Shown: one piece after another, positions 53,969-62,967 of the stretch
Position numbering within the stretch: position 1 is the first letter of the stretch
How the letters are laid out: each line of letters opens with the position of its first letter
Assembly (NCBI GenBank): GCA_023381615.1
Contig: JAMCQL010000014.1
Location: 80,569-144,568 of the forward strand
DNA: 64,000 nucleotides
Reading direction: 5' to 3'
From: Bacteroidota bacterium
GTDB lineage: Bacteria > Bacteroidota > Ignavibacteria > Kryptoniales > JAKASW01
The notes under the pieces: model-generated
The model's input: the letters and a program-made list of their open reading frames with translations, nothing else
Told to the model about the DNA's origin: nothing
The model's database searches: none
Translations under genes and position numbers: made by a program

Positions 53969-55762
53969 ATGAATATTTTGATGGCACTTTCTCAATTGGA
54001 AGTCACGGGCGCTGAGGTGTATGCCGTTACGATTGCGGATATGCTTGTCGATCGAGGACACAGGGTGTACATTATGTCGGACACTCTCACTAAGCCCACG
54101 AAGGCACAGTATGTAGCCGTTCCTTTCAACAAAAGAAATTACGTTGACAGAATCCGTCAAATTGTCTTCCTCATTAAGTTTATCAAAAGGAATCAAATCC
54201 ATGTTGTTCATGCTCATTCGCGTGCCGCGGGGTGGGTCAGTCTTTTTGCAACGCGATTTTGCCTGATACCGATGCTAACAACCGCACATGGAAAGCGCCA
54301 TCTTCACCTTTCCAGTATTTTGATAAAGGCGCTCGGCGATAAGGTGGTTGCCGTGTGCGAGAATGTTCAAGACCAGCTTGTTGGAGAACTGAAGGTCAAG
54401 ACTGGCAGGGTGGAGATCCTGCGGAATCCCATTAGAATTTCCCATTTGAATGTTGCTTCCAAATGTGAGGATGATGCAGAGAAGCCAGTTGCCGTAATCG
54501 GAAGGATGTCTGGGCCAAAGGGTGAGGTGTTGAGGTCGGTAGTCAAACTATTGATCGATGAATTTCCGAATCACAAAATTGCGGTAATTGGTTCACATAC
54601 CGAATCATTGGAAGTGGGTCGGTCCCGACAAAATGTCGAGATTATCGGCCATTTTGAAGACGCTGGGGATTGGATGAGAAGGTCGGCAGTGGTAATAGCA
54701 TCTGGAAGAATTGCAGCAGAAGCATTAATGAGGAAAGTGCCAACTGTTGCCGTTGGAGAAGAGAGAGCCATAGGCCTTGTCGGCGAGCAAAACATAGAAG
54801 AGGCATTGAGATCAAATTTCGGTGACATTGCACCGACAAGAGATTATGATAACCAAAGAATTGTCGAAGGAATGAAAGCGGCATTAGATGGATATCAAGT
54901 CAGCGACTCTGTTGTGGCCAGAGTGGAGTATGAATTCGACTCAGCCCGTATCTTTGAGCGGATCGAGAACATTTATCAATCCGAGTACGTGAAGCGCCGC
55001 AAACGTGAGATACCAGTCCTGATGTACCATAGGGTTGTTCGAGACCGTTCTGAGGCTGGAAAACATGGCATTTATGTAACCGCGACTCAATTTCGCAAGC
55101 ATCTCAGTTATCTAAAGAAGAATGGGTATGAAACCATAACTTTCAAAGAGTTTTCTCTTGAGAAGAGGTTTGATGGAAATTCAAAGAAGGTATTACTCAC
55201 TTTTGATGACGGTTATGAAGACAATTATACCGTAATGTTTCCCATCCTGGCCGAATTCGGGTTCAAGGCTACCGTGTTTCTTGTGACAGGCTTGGTTTCC
55301 AATGAGTGGGATCACAAAGTTGGTGATGAGCCGTCTGTCAGGCTCCTCAGTCGATCACAAGTTGAAGAAATGCAGAGTCACAGAATTGAGTTCGGCTCGC
55401 ACGGGAGAACCCATTGCGATTTGACGATGCTATCTGAGGGCGACTTGAGGCATGAGATAACTGGAAGTAAAGTGGAACCGGAGGATATCACCGGAGAGGG
55501 AGCTGTGGCATTCTGCTATCCTTATGGTAGAGTCAACGAGAAAGTTAAGCAGGCTGTTCGGGGGGCGGAATACAAATTCGGCGTCGCGACCGACTCGGGG
55601 CCTATACCAATGAACGAGGATTTGTTTCAGATAAGACGAATCGCCATTTTTCCTGACACGAACCGTGCAAGATTCTCAAGGAAAGTAAGAGGGGATTACA
55701 CATTCAAACAGGTGAGGAGGTATCTGAAGAAAAATAGTGCACAGGTGAGGAATGGCTTTTGA
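53969..55762 (+). CDS. GT4 glycosyltransferase fused to a polysaccharide deacetylase (CE4)
   Basis: A 597-residue fusion. Residues 1-340 are a GT-B glycosyltransferase: MNILMALSQLEVTGAEVYAV, HVVHAHSRAAGWVSLFATRF, TTAHGKRHLH, VAVIGRMSGPKGEVLRSVV and a conserved acidic IAAEALMRKVPTVAVGEE near the nucleotide site. From about 355 a CE4 deacetylase follows: IPVLMYHRV, the NodB motif LLTFDDGYEDNYTVMFPIL, GSHGRTHCDLTML (second metal site), and FCYPYGRVNEKV. The enzyme could both transfer and de-N-acetylate sugars in one polymer. A single frame with no internal start suggests a real fusion. Confidence 0.85.
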   Translation: MNILMALSQLEVTGAEVYAVTIADMLVDRGHRVYIMSDTLTKPTKAQYVAVPFNKRNYVDRIRQIVFLIKFIKRNQIHVVHAHSRAAGWVSLFATRFCLIPMLTTAHGKRHLHLSSILIKALGDKVVAVCENVQDQLVGELKVKTGRVEILRNPIRISHLNVASKCEDDAEKPVAVIGRMSGPKGEVLRSVVKLLIDEFPNHKIAVIGSHTESLEVGRSRQNVEIIGHFEDAGDWMRRSAVVIASGRIAAEALMRKVPTVAVGEERAIGLVGEQNIEEALRSNFGDIAPTRDYDNQRIVEGMKAALDGYQVSDSVVARVEYEFDSARIFERIENIYQSEYVKRRKREIPVLMYHRVVRDRSEAGKHGIYVTATQFRKHLSYLKKNGYETITFKEFSLEKRFDGNSKKVLLTFDDGYEDNYTVMFPILAEFGFKATVFLVTGLVSNEWDHKVGDEPSVRLLSRSQVEEMQSHRIEFGSHGRTHCDLTMLSEGDLRHEITGSKVEPEDITGEGAVAFCYPYGRVNEKVKQAVRGAEYKFGVATDSGPIPMNEDLFQIRRIAIFPDTNRARFSRKVRGDYTFKQVRRYLKKNSAQVRNGF

Positions 55763-56014
55763 GAGTATTCACTCACTCGGTGCTGCTCACCTCAGACTTA
55801 TCTTTGCCCGCAATCTTCTTCTCGCTCCTCGTCGTCTATGACTATACGAGGTTTGGCATCAAGACTGTGGGGCAAAGTCCGCGGCAGTCATGGCGTGACC
55901 AGAGATTTTGACAGCGTAGGAGAGGGGCCCGCTCTTTTCATGGAAACGGTTCTCTCCCTTTCATTCAGGTTTCATTCTTACTTCTTAAATTAAATTCAAA
56001 AAATGGAGGTTCAA

Positions 56015-56542
56015 ATGAAGTTCAAAGGTTTTTTAACCGTTGGTCTGGCTTTAAGTTTGCCGCTCTTCGCGGAAGCCCAAATGAAACCGAAAGTCTCTAA
56101 GGCTCAAGCCGAGCAGGCCGCGCTCGCCCAGATGAAAGGCGGGAAGGTGCTAAGCGGAGAATATGAGCACGAGTCAGGCAAGTACATCTGGTCGTTTGAT
56201 ATCAAAGCAGGCGATCAGCTCAAAGAAGTCTGGGTCGATCCGAACACCGGGAAAGTGATAAAGGTCGATACGGAAACGCCGGCAAATGAGAAGAAGGAAA
56301 GGTCGGAGGACATGAAGTCTGCCAAAATTACCAAGTCAGAAGCGGAGAAGATCGCGCTCAAAGCCGTTCCCGGCGGAAAAGTCATGGACGCGGAACTCGA
56401 GCATGAATCCGGAATGTTCATTTGGTCGCTCGATGTGAAGTCAGGCAAAGAGACCAAAGAAGTCTGGATTGATCCGCAGAGCGGCAAAGTGGTGAAGATT
56501 ACAACCGAGAGCGCCAACAATGGAGCGCATGAAAAAGACTAA
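56015..56542 (+). CDS. Double PepSY-domain periplasmic protein
   Basis: A 175-residue protein with a signal peptide (FKGFLTVGLALSLPLFAEAQ) and two PepSY repeats: residues 25-85 (KAQAEQAALAQMKGGKVLSG, YIWSFDIKAG, VWVDPNTGKVI) and 105-165 (KSEAEKIALKAVPGGKVMDA, FIWSLDVKSG, VWIDPQSGKVV). ATG 56015 sits four bases after GGAGGT; an in-frame ATG at 56003 precedes that site. PepSY proteins inhibit or sense periplasmic factors and often accompany two-component systems and metal or envelope-stress efflux, which fits the RND operon that follows. Confidence 0.85.
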   Translation: MKFKGFLTVGLALSLPLFAEAQMKPKVSKAQAEQAALAQMKGGKVLSGEYEHESGKYIWSFDIKAGDQLKEVWVDPNTGKVIKVDTETPANEKKERSEDMKSAKITKSEAEKIALKAVPGGKVMDAELEHESGMFIWSLDVKSGKETKEVWIDPQSGKVVKITTESANNGAHEKD

Positions 56543-56591
56543 GAAATGAATGGCAGAAATACCAGGCATGTTTTAAATTTGCAAAGGCGAT

Positions 56592-56620
56592 GGGCGGCTT
56601 AGACGGCCGCCCGTTTGTCT
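56592..56620 (+). terminator. Hairpin terminator after the PepSY gene
   Basis: GGGCGGC (56592-56598), loop ttagacg, GCCGCCC (56606-56612), then gtttgtct. The stem is seven GC pairs; the T-run is short. It probably separates pepSY from the TolC-RND genes. Confidence 0.5.
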
Positions 56621-56655
56621 CCTCAGTTTCGTCACTTATCTAATGAAAAGGGAAA

Positions 56656-57924
56656 ATGAAGTTCAAGCAGGTTCTTAGGCCATTGTTCGTTACGTGCGTG
56701 CTCTTGCTCGCAACACAGGCACAAGCACAGGTGAAGCCGCTATCGCTTTCCGACTACTTGAGCGCAGCGTTGAAGTACAATCCTCTGCTTGGCTCTGCGG
56801 AACAGGTAAAGGCCTCTGCCAAATACAGGAGCGAAGCCATACGGAAGAGTTATTACCCACAAATCGGAATCGGCTCTCATCTTATTGTCGCGCCGGGTTA
56901 TGATCCGGCCATCACGAACGGCGGTGAGTTCGGCGCCCAGATCAGCGGCTCTTATACAATTTACGACGGAGGCGCGAGGGGGTATGAAATTCGGAAGGGT
57001 GGAGTCGGAGTGGAACAGGGAACGTTGAACCAGTCCCGCACGAAAGCTGATATCATTTATTCGGTGTCGACGGCGTTTGTTGCCGCATTGAAGGAGAAAA
57101 GGGAACTGGATGTTGTCAAACAGGGGTATAATCTCTTAGATAACTATCTTCAGTTGGTCAGGCAACTCCAGGCATCCGGACAGGGGAGCGAGACTGATGT
57201 TTTGAAAACGACAGTTGATCTTAACAACGCACTGATAGACATTAACATCCGCAAGGTCTCCTCCGCCAACTCTTTGCTCGCACTTGCGCAGGCGGCAGGA
57301 CTCCCCTCAAACGAAGTTACCGATGTTGACTCGAGTTCCGTATCCATTTCGTATGATACTACATTTCACGCGGAACGAAGCATCGACCTGCAATCGCAGG
57401 CGCTCATTCTTAAGCAGGCGGATCTTGAGGCCAATATAGCCAATTCAAGACTGAAACCGATTGTCTCTGTCGGAGCGGACGCCGGGGCACTTACTTCTTT
57501 GCCGAACGTCAGCCCTGGATTGCCAAACGTGTTCGGCGCTTCCGTCGGAATTTCCGTCTCCGTTCCAGTTTTTACGCTCGGTTCGCTGCAGGACAGCTAC
57601 ATGGCGGCGGAGGCCAACGCCAAGAGTATTTCCCTGCATAACGATTACACACGCAATTTTTTGGGGCGTAATTTCCAGGCTACGAAGAATGACATTGCAA
57701 GAGCCAAATCCGAGATTGACGCGTTGAAGAAAAATCTCGTTGTGGCACAGCAGAATTATCTCCTTTCGAAAGCCAAATATGCCGTTGGAAGTGGACTCAG
57801 CCTTGATGTCCTCGATGCAATCCAGAAGGTCAACCAAATTAGACTGGCGATTGAGGAAGCAAGGGCGCAAATGGAAATGAGTGTTTTGAAATTGAACCGA
57901 CTGAATTATTCGGAAGGCAAATAA
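56656..57924 (+). CDS. TolC-family outer-membrane efflux protein
   Basis: A 422-residue protein with a signal peptide (LRPLFVTCVLLLATQAQAQ). Two OEP repeats: LSDYLSAALKYNPLLGSAEQ at the start, GGEFGAQISGSYTIYDGGAR, SVSTAFVAALKEKRELDVVK, then a second half beginning with LQSQALILKQADLEANIANS and VSVGADAGALTSL. The length and coiled helices are those of TolC tunnels. It is first in a TolC-MFP-RND run, three bases before the next start. Confidence 0.92.
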   Translation: MKFKQVLRPLFVTCVLLLATQAQAQVKPLSLSDYLSAALKYNPLLGSAEQVKASAKYRSEAIRKSYYPQIGIGSHLIVAPGYDPAITNGGEFGAQISGSYTIYDGGARGYEIRKGGVGVEQGTLNQSRTKADIIYSVSTAFVAALKEKRELDVVKQGYNLLDNYLQLVRQLQASGQGSETDVLKTTVDLNNALIDINIRKVSSANSLLALAQAAGLPSNEVTDVDSSSVSISYDTTFHAERSIDLQSQALILKQADLEANIANSRLKPIVSVGADAGALTSLPNVSPGLPNVFGASVGISVSVPVFTLGSLQDSYMAAEANAKSISLHNDYTRNFLGRNFQATKNDIARAKSEIDALKKNLVVAQQNYLLSKAKYAVGSGLSLDVLDAIQKVNQIRLAIEEARAQMEMSVLKLNRLNYSEGK

Positions 57925-57926
57925 GT

Positions 57927-59057
57927 ATGGTTAGGCATTTGGAAGTAAATTTTGCCGATAAAAGCAAAAATATTCTTTCACCGCCGAGACGCGAAGGCGC
58001 AAAGAATTCTTTATCTTTTTCAATAATATCCTCTGCGCCCTTGCGACTTTGCGGTTCAAATTCTTTCTGGTTTCGGCTATGCCGATTTAGGAACGTTTCG
58101 ATCTTCTTAGTTTCAATTCTTCTCTCAGGGGTTCTTTTCGGCTGCAGCTCGAAAAAAGATGACACTGCTGCCATAAAGCCGCGTGCGGCTGTAAGGGTTG
58201 CCGCTGCTTCCCTCGGCGATATAAACAACATGGTGACCACCACCGGCTCGTTCGAAGTTCTGCGTGATGAGAAAGTCAAATCCACTATCCCCGGCAAAAT
58301 CGAAAGGGTATTCGTGCTCGAAGGAGATGTCATCAGAAAAGGACAGGTGATTGCAACCGTTATCTCGCAGGAATCGAATGCCGCCATTGCGGGAGCCACC
58401 GAGCTGCTCGATCAGGCGGTAACCGCAGCAGAAAAGAAACAGGCTGAAGAAGCGCTGCATCTGGCTGAAAGCACCGCGGCGATTGCAGATATTACCGCAC
58501 CATTTTCCGGCGCAATCATCCACAGATTTGTCACTGAAGGCGAGCTTGTAACTCAGGGAACCGACCTTGTGGAAATGGTCGATCTCAGCAGCGAATACTT
58601 TGTCGCCAATGTTCCGATAAATTATGTGTCTTCGATCAGGCCAGGCCAACCCGCTCTTGTTACGATTCCCGGAATGAGCATACCGCCCGTTCATGGAACG
58701 GTTCAGGCAATTAACCCTGCGACGGATCCGAACAGTCAGACAATTCAAGTTAGAATAACCCTCCAGGCGATTCCCGCGCTGGTGACTGCCGGTACGTTCG
58801 GAAATGTTCAAATCAAAATCGGCGAGGACAGGTCAGTGGTTCTCGTGCCGAGACAGGCTGTCTATCACAATGATGAACTCGATCAGTACTTCGTCTGGCG
58901 AATTCAGGGTGATTCCATTGCGCTTCTGACGCGAGTTCAGGTGGGGCTTTCAGATTCGTCGCGATTCGAGATTACTTCCGGGATAAGGCCCGGGGACGTC
59001 GTCGCCACCGTTGGCGGATACGGATTACCCGATTCAACAGACGTAAAGGTCGAGTAG
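57927..59057 (+). CDS. RND membrane fusion lipoprotein with a repeat-derived N-terminus
   Basis: A 376-residue membrane fusion protein. The core from about 80 is normal: TTTGSFEVLRDEKVKSTIPG, GDVIRKGQVIATV, helical hairpin TELLDQAVTAAEKKQAEEAL, lipoyl half ITAPFSGAIIHRFVTEGELV and the later VLVPRQAVYHND. A lipobox LLSGVLFGC occurs with Cys at about residue 73, far too deep for a lipoprotein signal. Residues about 17-45 (SPPRREGAKNSLSF, SSAPLRLCGS) are translated from an inverted repeat at 57977-58060. The natural start therefore seems lost; ATG 57927 or a TTG within the repeat may be used. Confidence 0.85.
   Translation: MVRHLEVNFADKSKNILSPPRREGAKNSLSFSIISSAPLRLCGSNSFWFRLCRFRNVSIFLVSILLSGVLFGCSSKKDDTAAIKPRAAVRVAAASLGDINNMVTTTGSFEVLRDEKVKSTIPGKIERVFVLEGDVIRKGQVIATVISQESNAAIAGATELLDQAVTAAEKKQAEEALHLAESTAAIADITAPFSGAIIHRFVTEGELVTQGTDLVEMVDLSSEYFVANVPINYVSSIRPGQPALVTIPGMSIPPVHGTVQAINPATDPNSQTIQVRITLQAIPALVTAGTFGNVQIKIGEDRSVVLVPRQAVYHNDELDQYFVWRIQGDSIALLTRVQVGLSDSSRFEITSGIRPGDVVATVGGYGLPDSTDVKVE
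57977..58060. repeat. 'accgccgagacgc' inverted repeat inside the MFP 5' end
   Basis: Left arm ACCGCCGAGACGCGAAGGCG, right arm CTCTGCGCCCTTGCGACTTT-gcggtt: imperfect inverted arms about 27 bases long around an AT-rich core. It is of the widely dispersed 'cgcagagacgcaaag' kind. No other copy was found in the window. Confidence 0.7.
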
Positions 59058-59061
59058 CCCG

Positions 59062-62000
59062 ATGAACTTCTACAACTTCGTAAGTTCTCACAGGAGAGCT
59101 GTCCTTTTCACGGCGATTATTCTGAGCCTCGGCGGAATATTTGCAATCTTTCAGCTTCCGATTTCTCTATACCCCAACATAGATTTTCCTCGTATCGTCA
59201 TGCTTGCCGACAACGGTGAGGAACCAGCGGATCGTATGATGATAGAAGTAACTCGCCCGTTAGAGGAGGCGGCTAGAGCAATACCGGGAGTTACACGCGT
59301 AAGGTCGGCAACGAGCAGAGGTTCATGCGAAATAAACATCAATTTCAAATGGGGCACCGACGTAATCCAGGCGCTTCAGCTCCTGCAAGGGAAAGTGTCA
59401 AGCATAAGGAACCAACTCCCCCCCGCTGTCTCCATAGATATCGAGAGGATGAACGCGACGGTATTCCCGATCGCAGGTTTCAGCTTGACCTCTGACTCTC
59501 TGAATCAGGTTCAGCTCCGTGATCTTGCCTATTATGTGATTCGGCCTGTTCTGGTAAGAATAAATGGAATTGCGCAGGTCAAAATAGTAGGCGGAAAGAC
59601 TCGAGAGTTTCTCGTCAACGTTGATCCGCAAAAGCTTCAAAGTTATGGCCTAAGCATAGATGATGTGGCTCAAGCGGTGAAAAGGACGAACTTCGTTTCA
59701 TCGACCGGACTCGTGCAGAGAAACTATCAAATTTATCTTTCGCTGGTGAACGGTTTATATAAGTCTCTTGATGACATCAAGAACACGGTTATCAGTTTCT
59801 CCAAGGGATCCCGACCTTCGTCGGGACAGGCAGGTGTGCCCATAAAAATTTCAGATGTGGCTAGCGTAGAACCGTCCGAGAAAATTGAATACATAAGAGT
59901 AACCGCAGATGGGAAACAGGCGGTGCTCATCAACATAATTCGCCAGCCGGACGGCAACACCGTCGTGATTGACAGACAGGTCAGAGAGGCACTGCGGCAA
60001 CTGTCAAGCGTTATTCCTCCCGGAGTGAAGGTTAAATATTTTTACGATCAAGGTGATTTCATAAGCAGCTCCATCGGAAGCGCGAGAGACTCAATCGCGA
60101 TAGGAATTCTTCTGGCAATTGTAGTCCTATTTGTTTTCCTGCGAAGCTTCCGGATCAGCGCCGTCGCGATCATAACCGTGCCGGCTGTCTTTGCCACCAC
60201 ATTGTTCATACTCTATTCGATGGGGCGTTCCTTGAACATTATGACGCTCGGCGGAATTGCTGCCGCCGTCGGGCTGGTTATAGATGACACGGTCGTTTTT
60301 GTCGAAAACATTTTTCGACATCTAAGATATGAAAATGGAAGTATAAGGAGTGCAGTTACTTCATCTCTGAAAGAGCTGCTTCCGGCGATAATCGGTTCGA
60401 GTCTGAGTACGATCGTCGTCTTTATCCCGTTTGCATTTCTTAGCGGTGTTACAGGCGCTTTCTTTAAGCCGCTTGCCATAACTATGGCAATCGCTTTGAT
60501 CGCATCGCTGATATATTCTTTGACACTTGTTCCCATTTTGGCAGAATCGTTTATCAGGAAGCGCGACGCAGAAATTGAGATCGAGCGCGAAGAAAAGTCG
60601 GGCCATAGGCTGTCATCGTGGTACAAGAATGTGCTCGCCTTCCTTCTGAAATGGAAAAACTTGGCACCCGTCATCGTGGCGCTCATTCTCGCTGCAACTT
60701 ACTTCATGTACCAGCACATCGGGAGCGGCTTCATGCCCAATATGGATGAAGGAGCATTTGTATTGGATTACAATTCTCCCCCCGGAACTTCACTCGACGA
60801 GACAAACAGGATGTTGATGCATGTCGAGAAAATAATAATGTCAATACCTGAAGTGGAATCCTATTCCCGCCGGACGGGAACACAGTTGGGCTTTTTCATA
60901 ACAGAGCCGAACAACGGGGATTTTTTGATAAAGTTAAAAAGTCATCGTTCTAGATCGGTTTTTCAGGTCATAGATGAGCTGCGGACAAGGATAGAAGCTT
61001 CTGAGCCGGCGCTTCGCATAAGTTTCGGACAGGCGATGCAGGATTTAATCGGCGATCTGACTAACAGTCCTGCGCCGATCGAGATAAAAATTTTCGGCCC
61101 CGACCAAAGTGTCATCGAGCAAAAGGCAAGAGAAGCGGCTGACCTGATCAAGAACGTACCGGGTGTAGTGGACGTATTTAATGGGATTGTCATCAGCGGG
61201 CCGTCACTGGTCGTCAGGGTTGATAGGACGCTTGCGGCCCGCGCCGGGTTAACTCCTGAGGATGTCCTTGCCCAGCTTAGGACGATAATTAATGGTACGG
61301 TAAACACTTACGTTCTAAGAGGGGAAAAGCTGATCGGAGTTCGGGTAAGGTTCCCGGACGAATACCATTCATCACTGAAGCAAATTGAAAACATCAGCCT
61401 GAAGTCGCCCAATGGATTTTACGTTTTGTTGAAAAACATTGCAAGCGTCGATGTCGAAAAAGGGCAAAGTGAGATCGACAGGGAAGACCTGAAACTGATG
61501 GTGCCGGTGACTGCGCGCATTTCGGGGCGCGACCTTGGTTCCACCATTGCCGCGATAAAGCAAGTCTTGAATCAAAAATTAGTCCTTCCGCAGGGAGTTA
61601 CGTATTCGTTCGGGGGACTTTACCAGAGCCAGCAGGAATCCTTCCTCGGACTTCTGATAGTGCTGATTGCCGCTTCGCTTCTCGTGATCACCGTGCTTCT
61701 TTTCGAGTTCGAAAGCTTTGTGGTGCCCGTCGCCGTGTTCTCAGCTAACTTGAGCTCTCTGTTTGGCGTGTTCTTGGCTCTTTACATAACCGGAATTGAT
61801 TTTAATATATCGAGCTTTGTGGGAATGATAATGATGGTTGGCATTGTTGCCGAAAATGCTATATTCATTCTGCACATGACTCAAGAGCTTGAGAAAGCTG
61901 GAAAGTCGAGCTACGATGCGCTTATCGAAGCGTCTGTCGTGAGAGCAAGACCGATCCTGATGACGATGCTTGCTGCAGTGTTTGCACTTGCTCCGCTGGC

Positions 62001-62133
62001 GCTCGGAATTGGCGCGGGCGCCCAGATGCAGCAGCCGCTCGCCGTTGCCGTCATCGGAGGATTTTCAGTTTCAACTTTCCTCCTGCTCTTCTTGCTGCCA
62101 ATGATGTATGCCTTCTTGAGAAAAGCAAAATGA
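59062..62133 (+). CDS. RND efflux transporter (HAE1-like) with an in-frame palindromic insertion
   Basis: A 1023-residue inner-membrane pump. N-terminal helix RRAVLFTAIILSLGGIFAIF, the long periplasmic porter loops, then helices 2-6 with the proton-relay GIAAAVGLVIDDTVVFVEN (Asp-Asp), and a mirror half with YGMIMMVGIVAENAIFILHM-like sequence near 920. The Asp-Asp pair marks the HAE type rather than metal-type CusA. At residues about 248-258, KGSRPSSGQAG interrupts the porter domain between NTVISFS and VPIKISDVASV; its DNA is the dispersed palindrome at 59805-59828. Last of the TolC-MFP-RND run. Confidence 0.93.
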   Translation: MNFYNFVSSHRRAVLFTAIILSLGGIFAIFQLPISLYPNIDFPRIVMLADNGEEPADRMMIEVTRPLEEAARAIPGVTRVRSATSRGSCEININFKWGTDVIQALQLLQGKVSSIRNQLPPAVSIDIERMNATVFPIAGFSLTSDSLNQVQLRDLAYYVIRPVLVRINGIAQVKIVGGKTREFLVNVDPQKLQSYGLSIDDVAQAVKRTNFVSSTGLVQRNYQIYLSLVNGLYKSLDDIKNTVISFSKGSRPSSGQAGVPIKISDVASVEPSEKIEYIRVTADGKQAVLINIIRQPDGNTVVIDRQVREALRQLSSVIPPGVKVKYFYDQGDFISSSIGSARDSIAIGILLAIVVLFVFLRSFRISAVAIITVPAVFATTLFILYSMGRSLNIMTLGGIAAAVGLVIDDTVVFVENIFRHLRYENGSIRSAVTSSLKELLPAIIGSSLSTIVVFIPFAFLSGVTGAFFKPLAITMAIALIASLIYSLTLVPILAESFIRKRDAEIEIEREEKSGHRLSSWYKNVLAFLLKWKNLAPVIVALILAATYFMYQHIGSGFMPNMDEGAFVLDYNSPPGTSLDETNRMLMHVEKIIMSIPEVESYSRRTGTQLGFFITEPNNGDFLIKLKSHRSRSVFQVIDELRTRIEASEPALRISFGQAMQDLIGDLTNSPAPIEIKIFGPDQSVIEQKAREAADLIKNVPGVVDVFNGIVISGPSLVVRVDRTLAARAGLTPEDVLAQLRTIINGTVNTYVLRGEKLIGVRVRFPDEYHSSLKQIENISLKSPNGFYVLLKNIASVDVEKGQSEIDREDLKLMVPVTARISGRDLGSTIAAIKQVLNQKLVLPQGVTYSFGGLYQSQQESFLGLLIVLIAASLLVITVLLFEFESFVVPVAVFSANLSSLFGVFLALYITGIDFNISSFVGMIMMVGIVAENAIFILHMTQELEKAGKSSYDALIEASVVRARPILMTMLAAVFALAPLALGIGAGAQMQQPLAVAVIGGFSVSTFLLLFLLPMMYAFLRKAK
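59805..59828. repeat. Palindromic element in frame in the RND pump gene
   Basis: GGGATCCCGACCTTCGTCGGGAC: core TCCCGACCTTCGTCGGGA matches the elements at 17784 (same CCGACCTTCGTCGGG core) and in the pseudo-tRNA units. Eight to ten residues are added to the protein. Confidence 0.65.
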
Positions 62134-62170
62134 GAAACCGTTTCTTTAGGCATTCTGGAGGTGTCTTGTG

Positions 62171-62284
62171 CGCCCTCACCCTAACCCTCTCCCATTTCAT
62201 GGGCGAGGGAACGTTTCAGAAAAGTTGCAGGTGCCACGCAAGCATTTCCTCTCCCTTGAGGGAGAGGATTGAGGTGAGGGTGAG
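62171..62284. repeat. 'ccctcaccctaaccctctccc' inverted repeat
   Basis: Arms ccctcaccctaaccctctcc and ggagaggattgaggtgaggg, about 70 bases apart, form a long stem. The right arm matches 8141-8164. It lies between the RND pump and the response regulator; a second gene pair on each side is thus separated by this repeat only. Confidence 0.75.
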
Positions 62285-62292
62285 CTAAGTAT

Positions 62293-62967
62293 ATGAGAAT
62301 TCTTCTTGTAGAAGACGACCGCAGTTTGCAGCGCACTCTAGTGAAGCTTCTCAAAACGCAGAACTTCGCCGTGGATGCGACTGCATTCGGCAAGGAGGCG
62401 GTCTTTCTCGCGAAGACGAACGACTATGATGTGATTGTCCTTGACCTGATGCTGCCGGATATTGACGGCTTCGAGGTCTGCAAACAGATTCGTAGGGAGA
62501 AATTGCCGACTCCTATTCTGATGCTGACGGCACTCGACGAGGTTGATAACAGAATAAAGGGGCTCGACACCGGCGCAGATGATTATCTTCCGAAACCTTT
62601 CCATGCCGGCGAACTTCTTGCACGTATCCGCGCGTTGACACGGAGAGTGCTCGATGATAAGACATCGGTTTTGAAAATCCATGACATCGAGTTGGACACT
62701 GCGGCACGAAAGGCTTTCAGGAACGGAAAAGATCTGAAGCTTTCGGGAAAGGAACTTGCCCTGTTGGAATATTTGATGGCCAACCGGAACAAAATCGTTA
62801 CTCGCGGCGAAATCGCGGAACATGTCTGGGATTTGAATTTCGACCCGCGGAGCAACGTCATAGACGCCTTCATAAAGCTGCTTCGCAAAAAAGTCGACGC
62901 AGGTTCAAAGCAGGGGTTTATAAAGACGGTCAGAGGTGTAGGCTACACCATGTCGGATGAGGGATGA
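62293..62967 (+). CDS. OmpR/PhoB-family response regulator
   Basis: A 224-residue regulator: receiver with acidic pair in LLVEDDRSL, phospho-acceptor Asp51 in VIVLDLMLPDIDG, Thr in MLTALDE and Lys in YLPKPFHAGEL; then a winged-helix domain (LSGKELALLEYLMANRNKIV, GVGYTMSDEG). It controls transcription, probably of the RND operon upstream or its own, which is inference. Its stop overlaps the kinase start (ATGA). Confidence 0.95.
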   Translation: MRILLVEDDRSLQRTLVKLLKTQNFAVDATAFGKEAVFLAKTNDYDVIVLDLMLPDIDGFEVCKQIRREKLPTPILMLTALDEVDNRIKGLDTGADDYLPKPFHAGELLARIRALTRRVLDDKTSVLKIHDIELDTAARKAFRNGKDLKLSGKELALLEYLMANRNKIVTRGEIAEHVWDLNFDPRSNVIDAFIKLLRKKVDAGSKQGFIKTVRGVGYTMSDEG

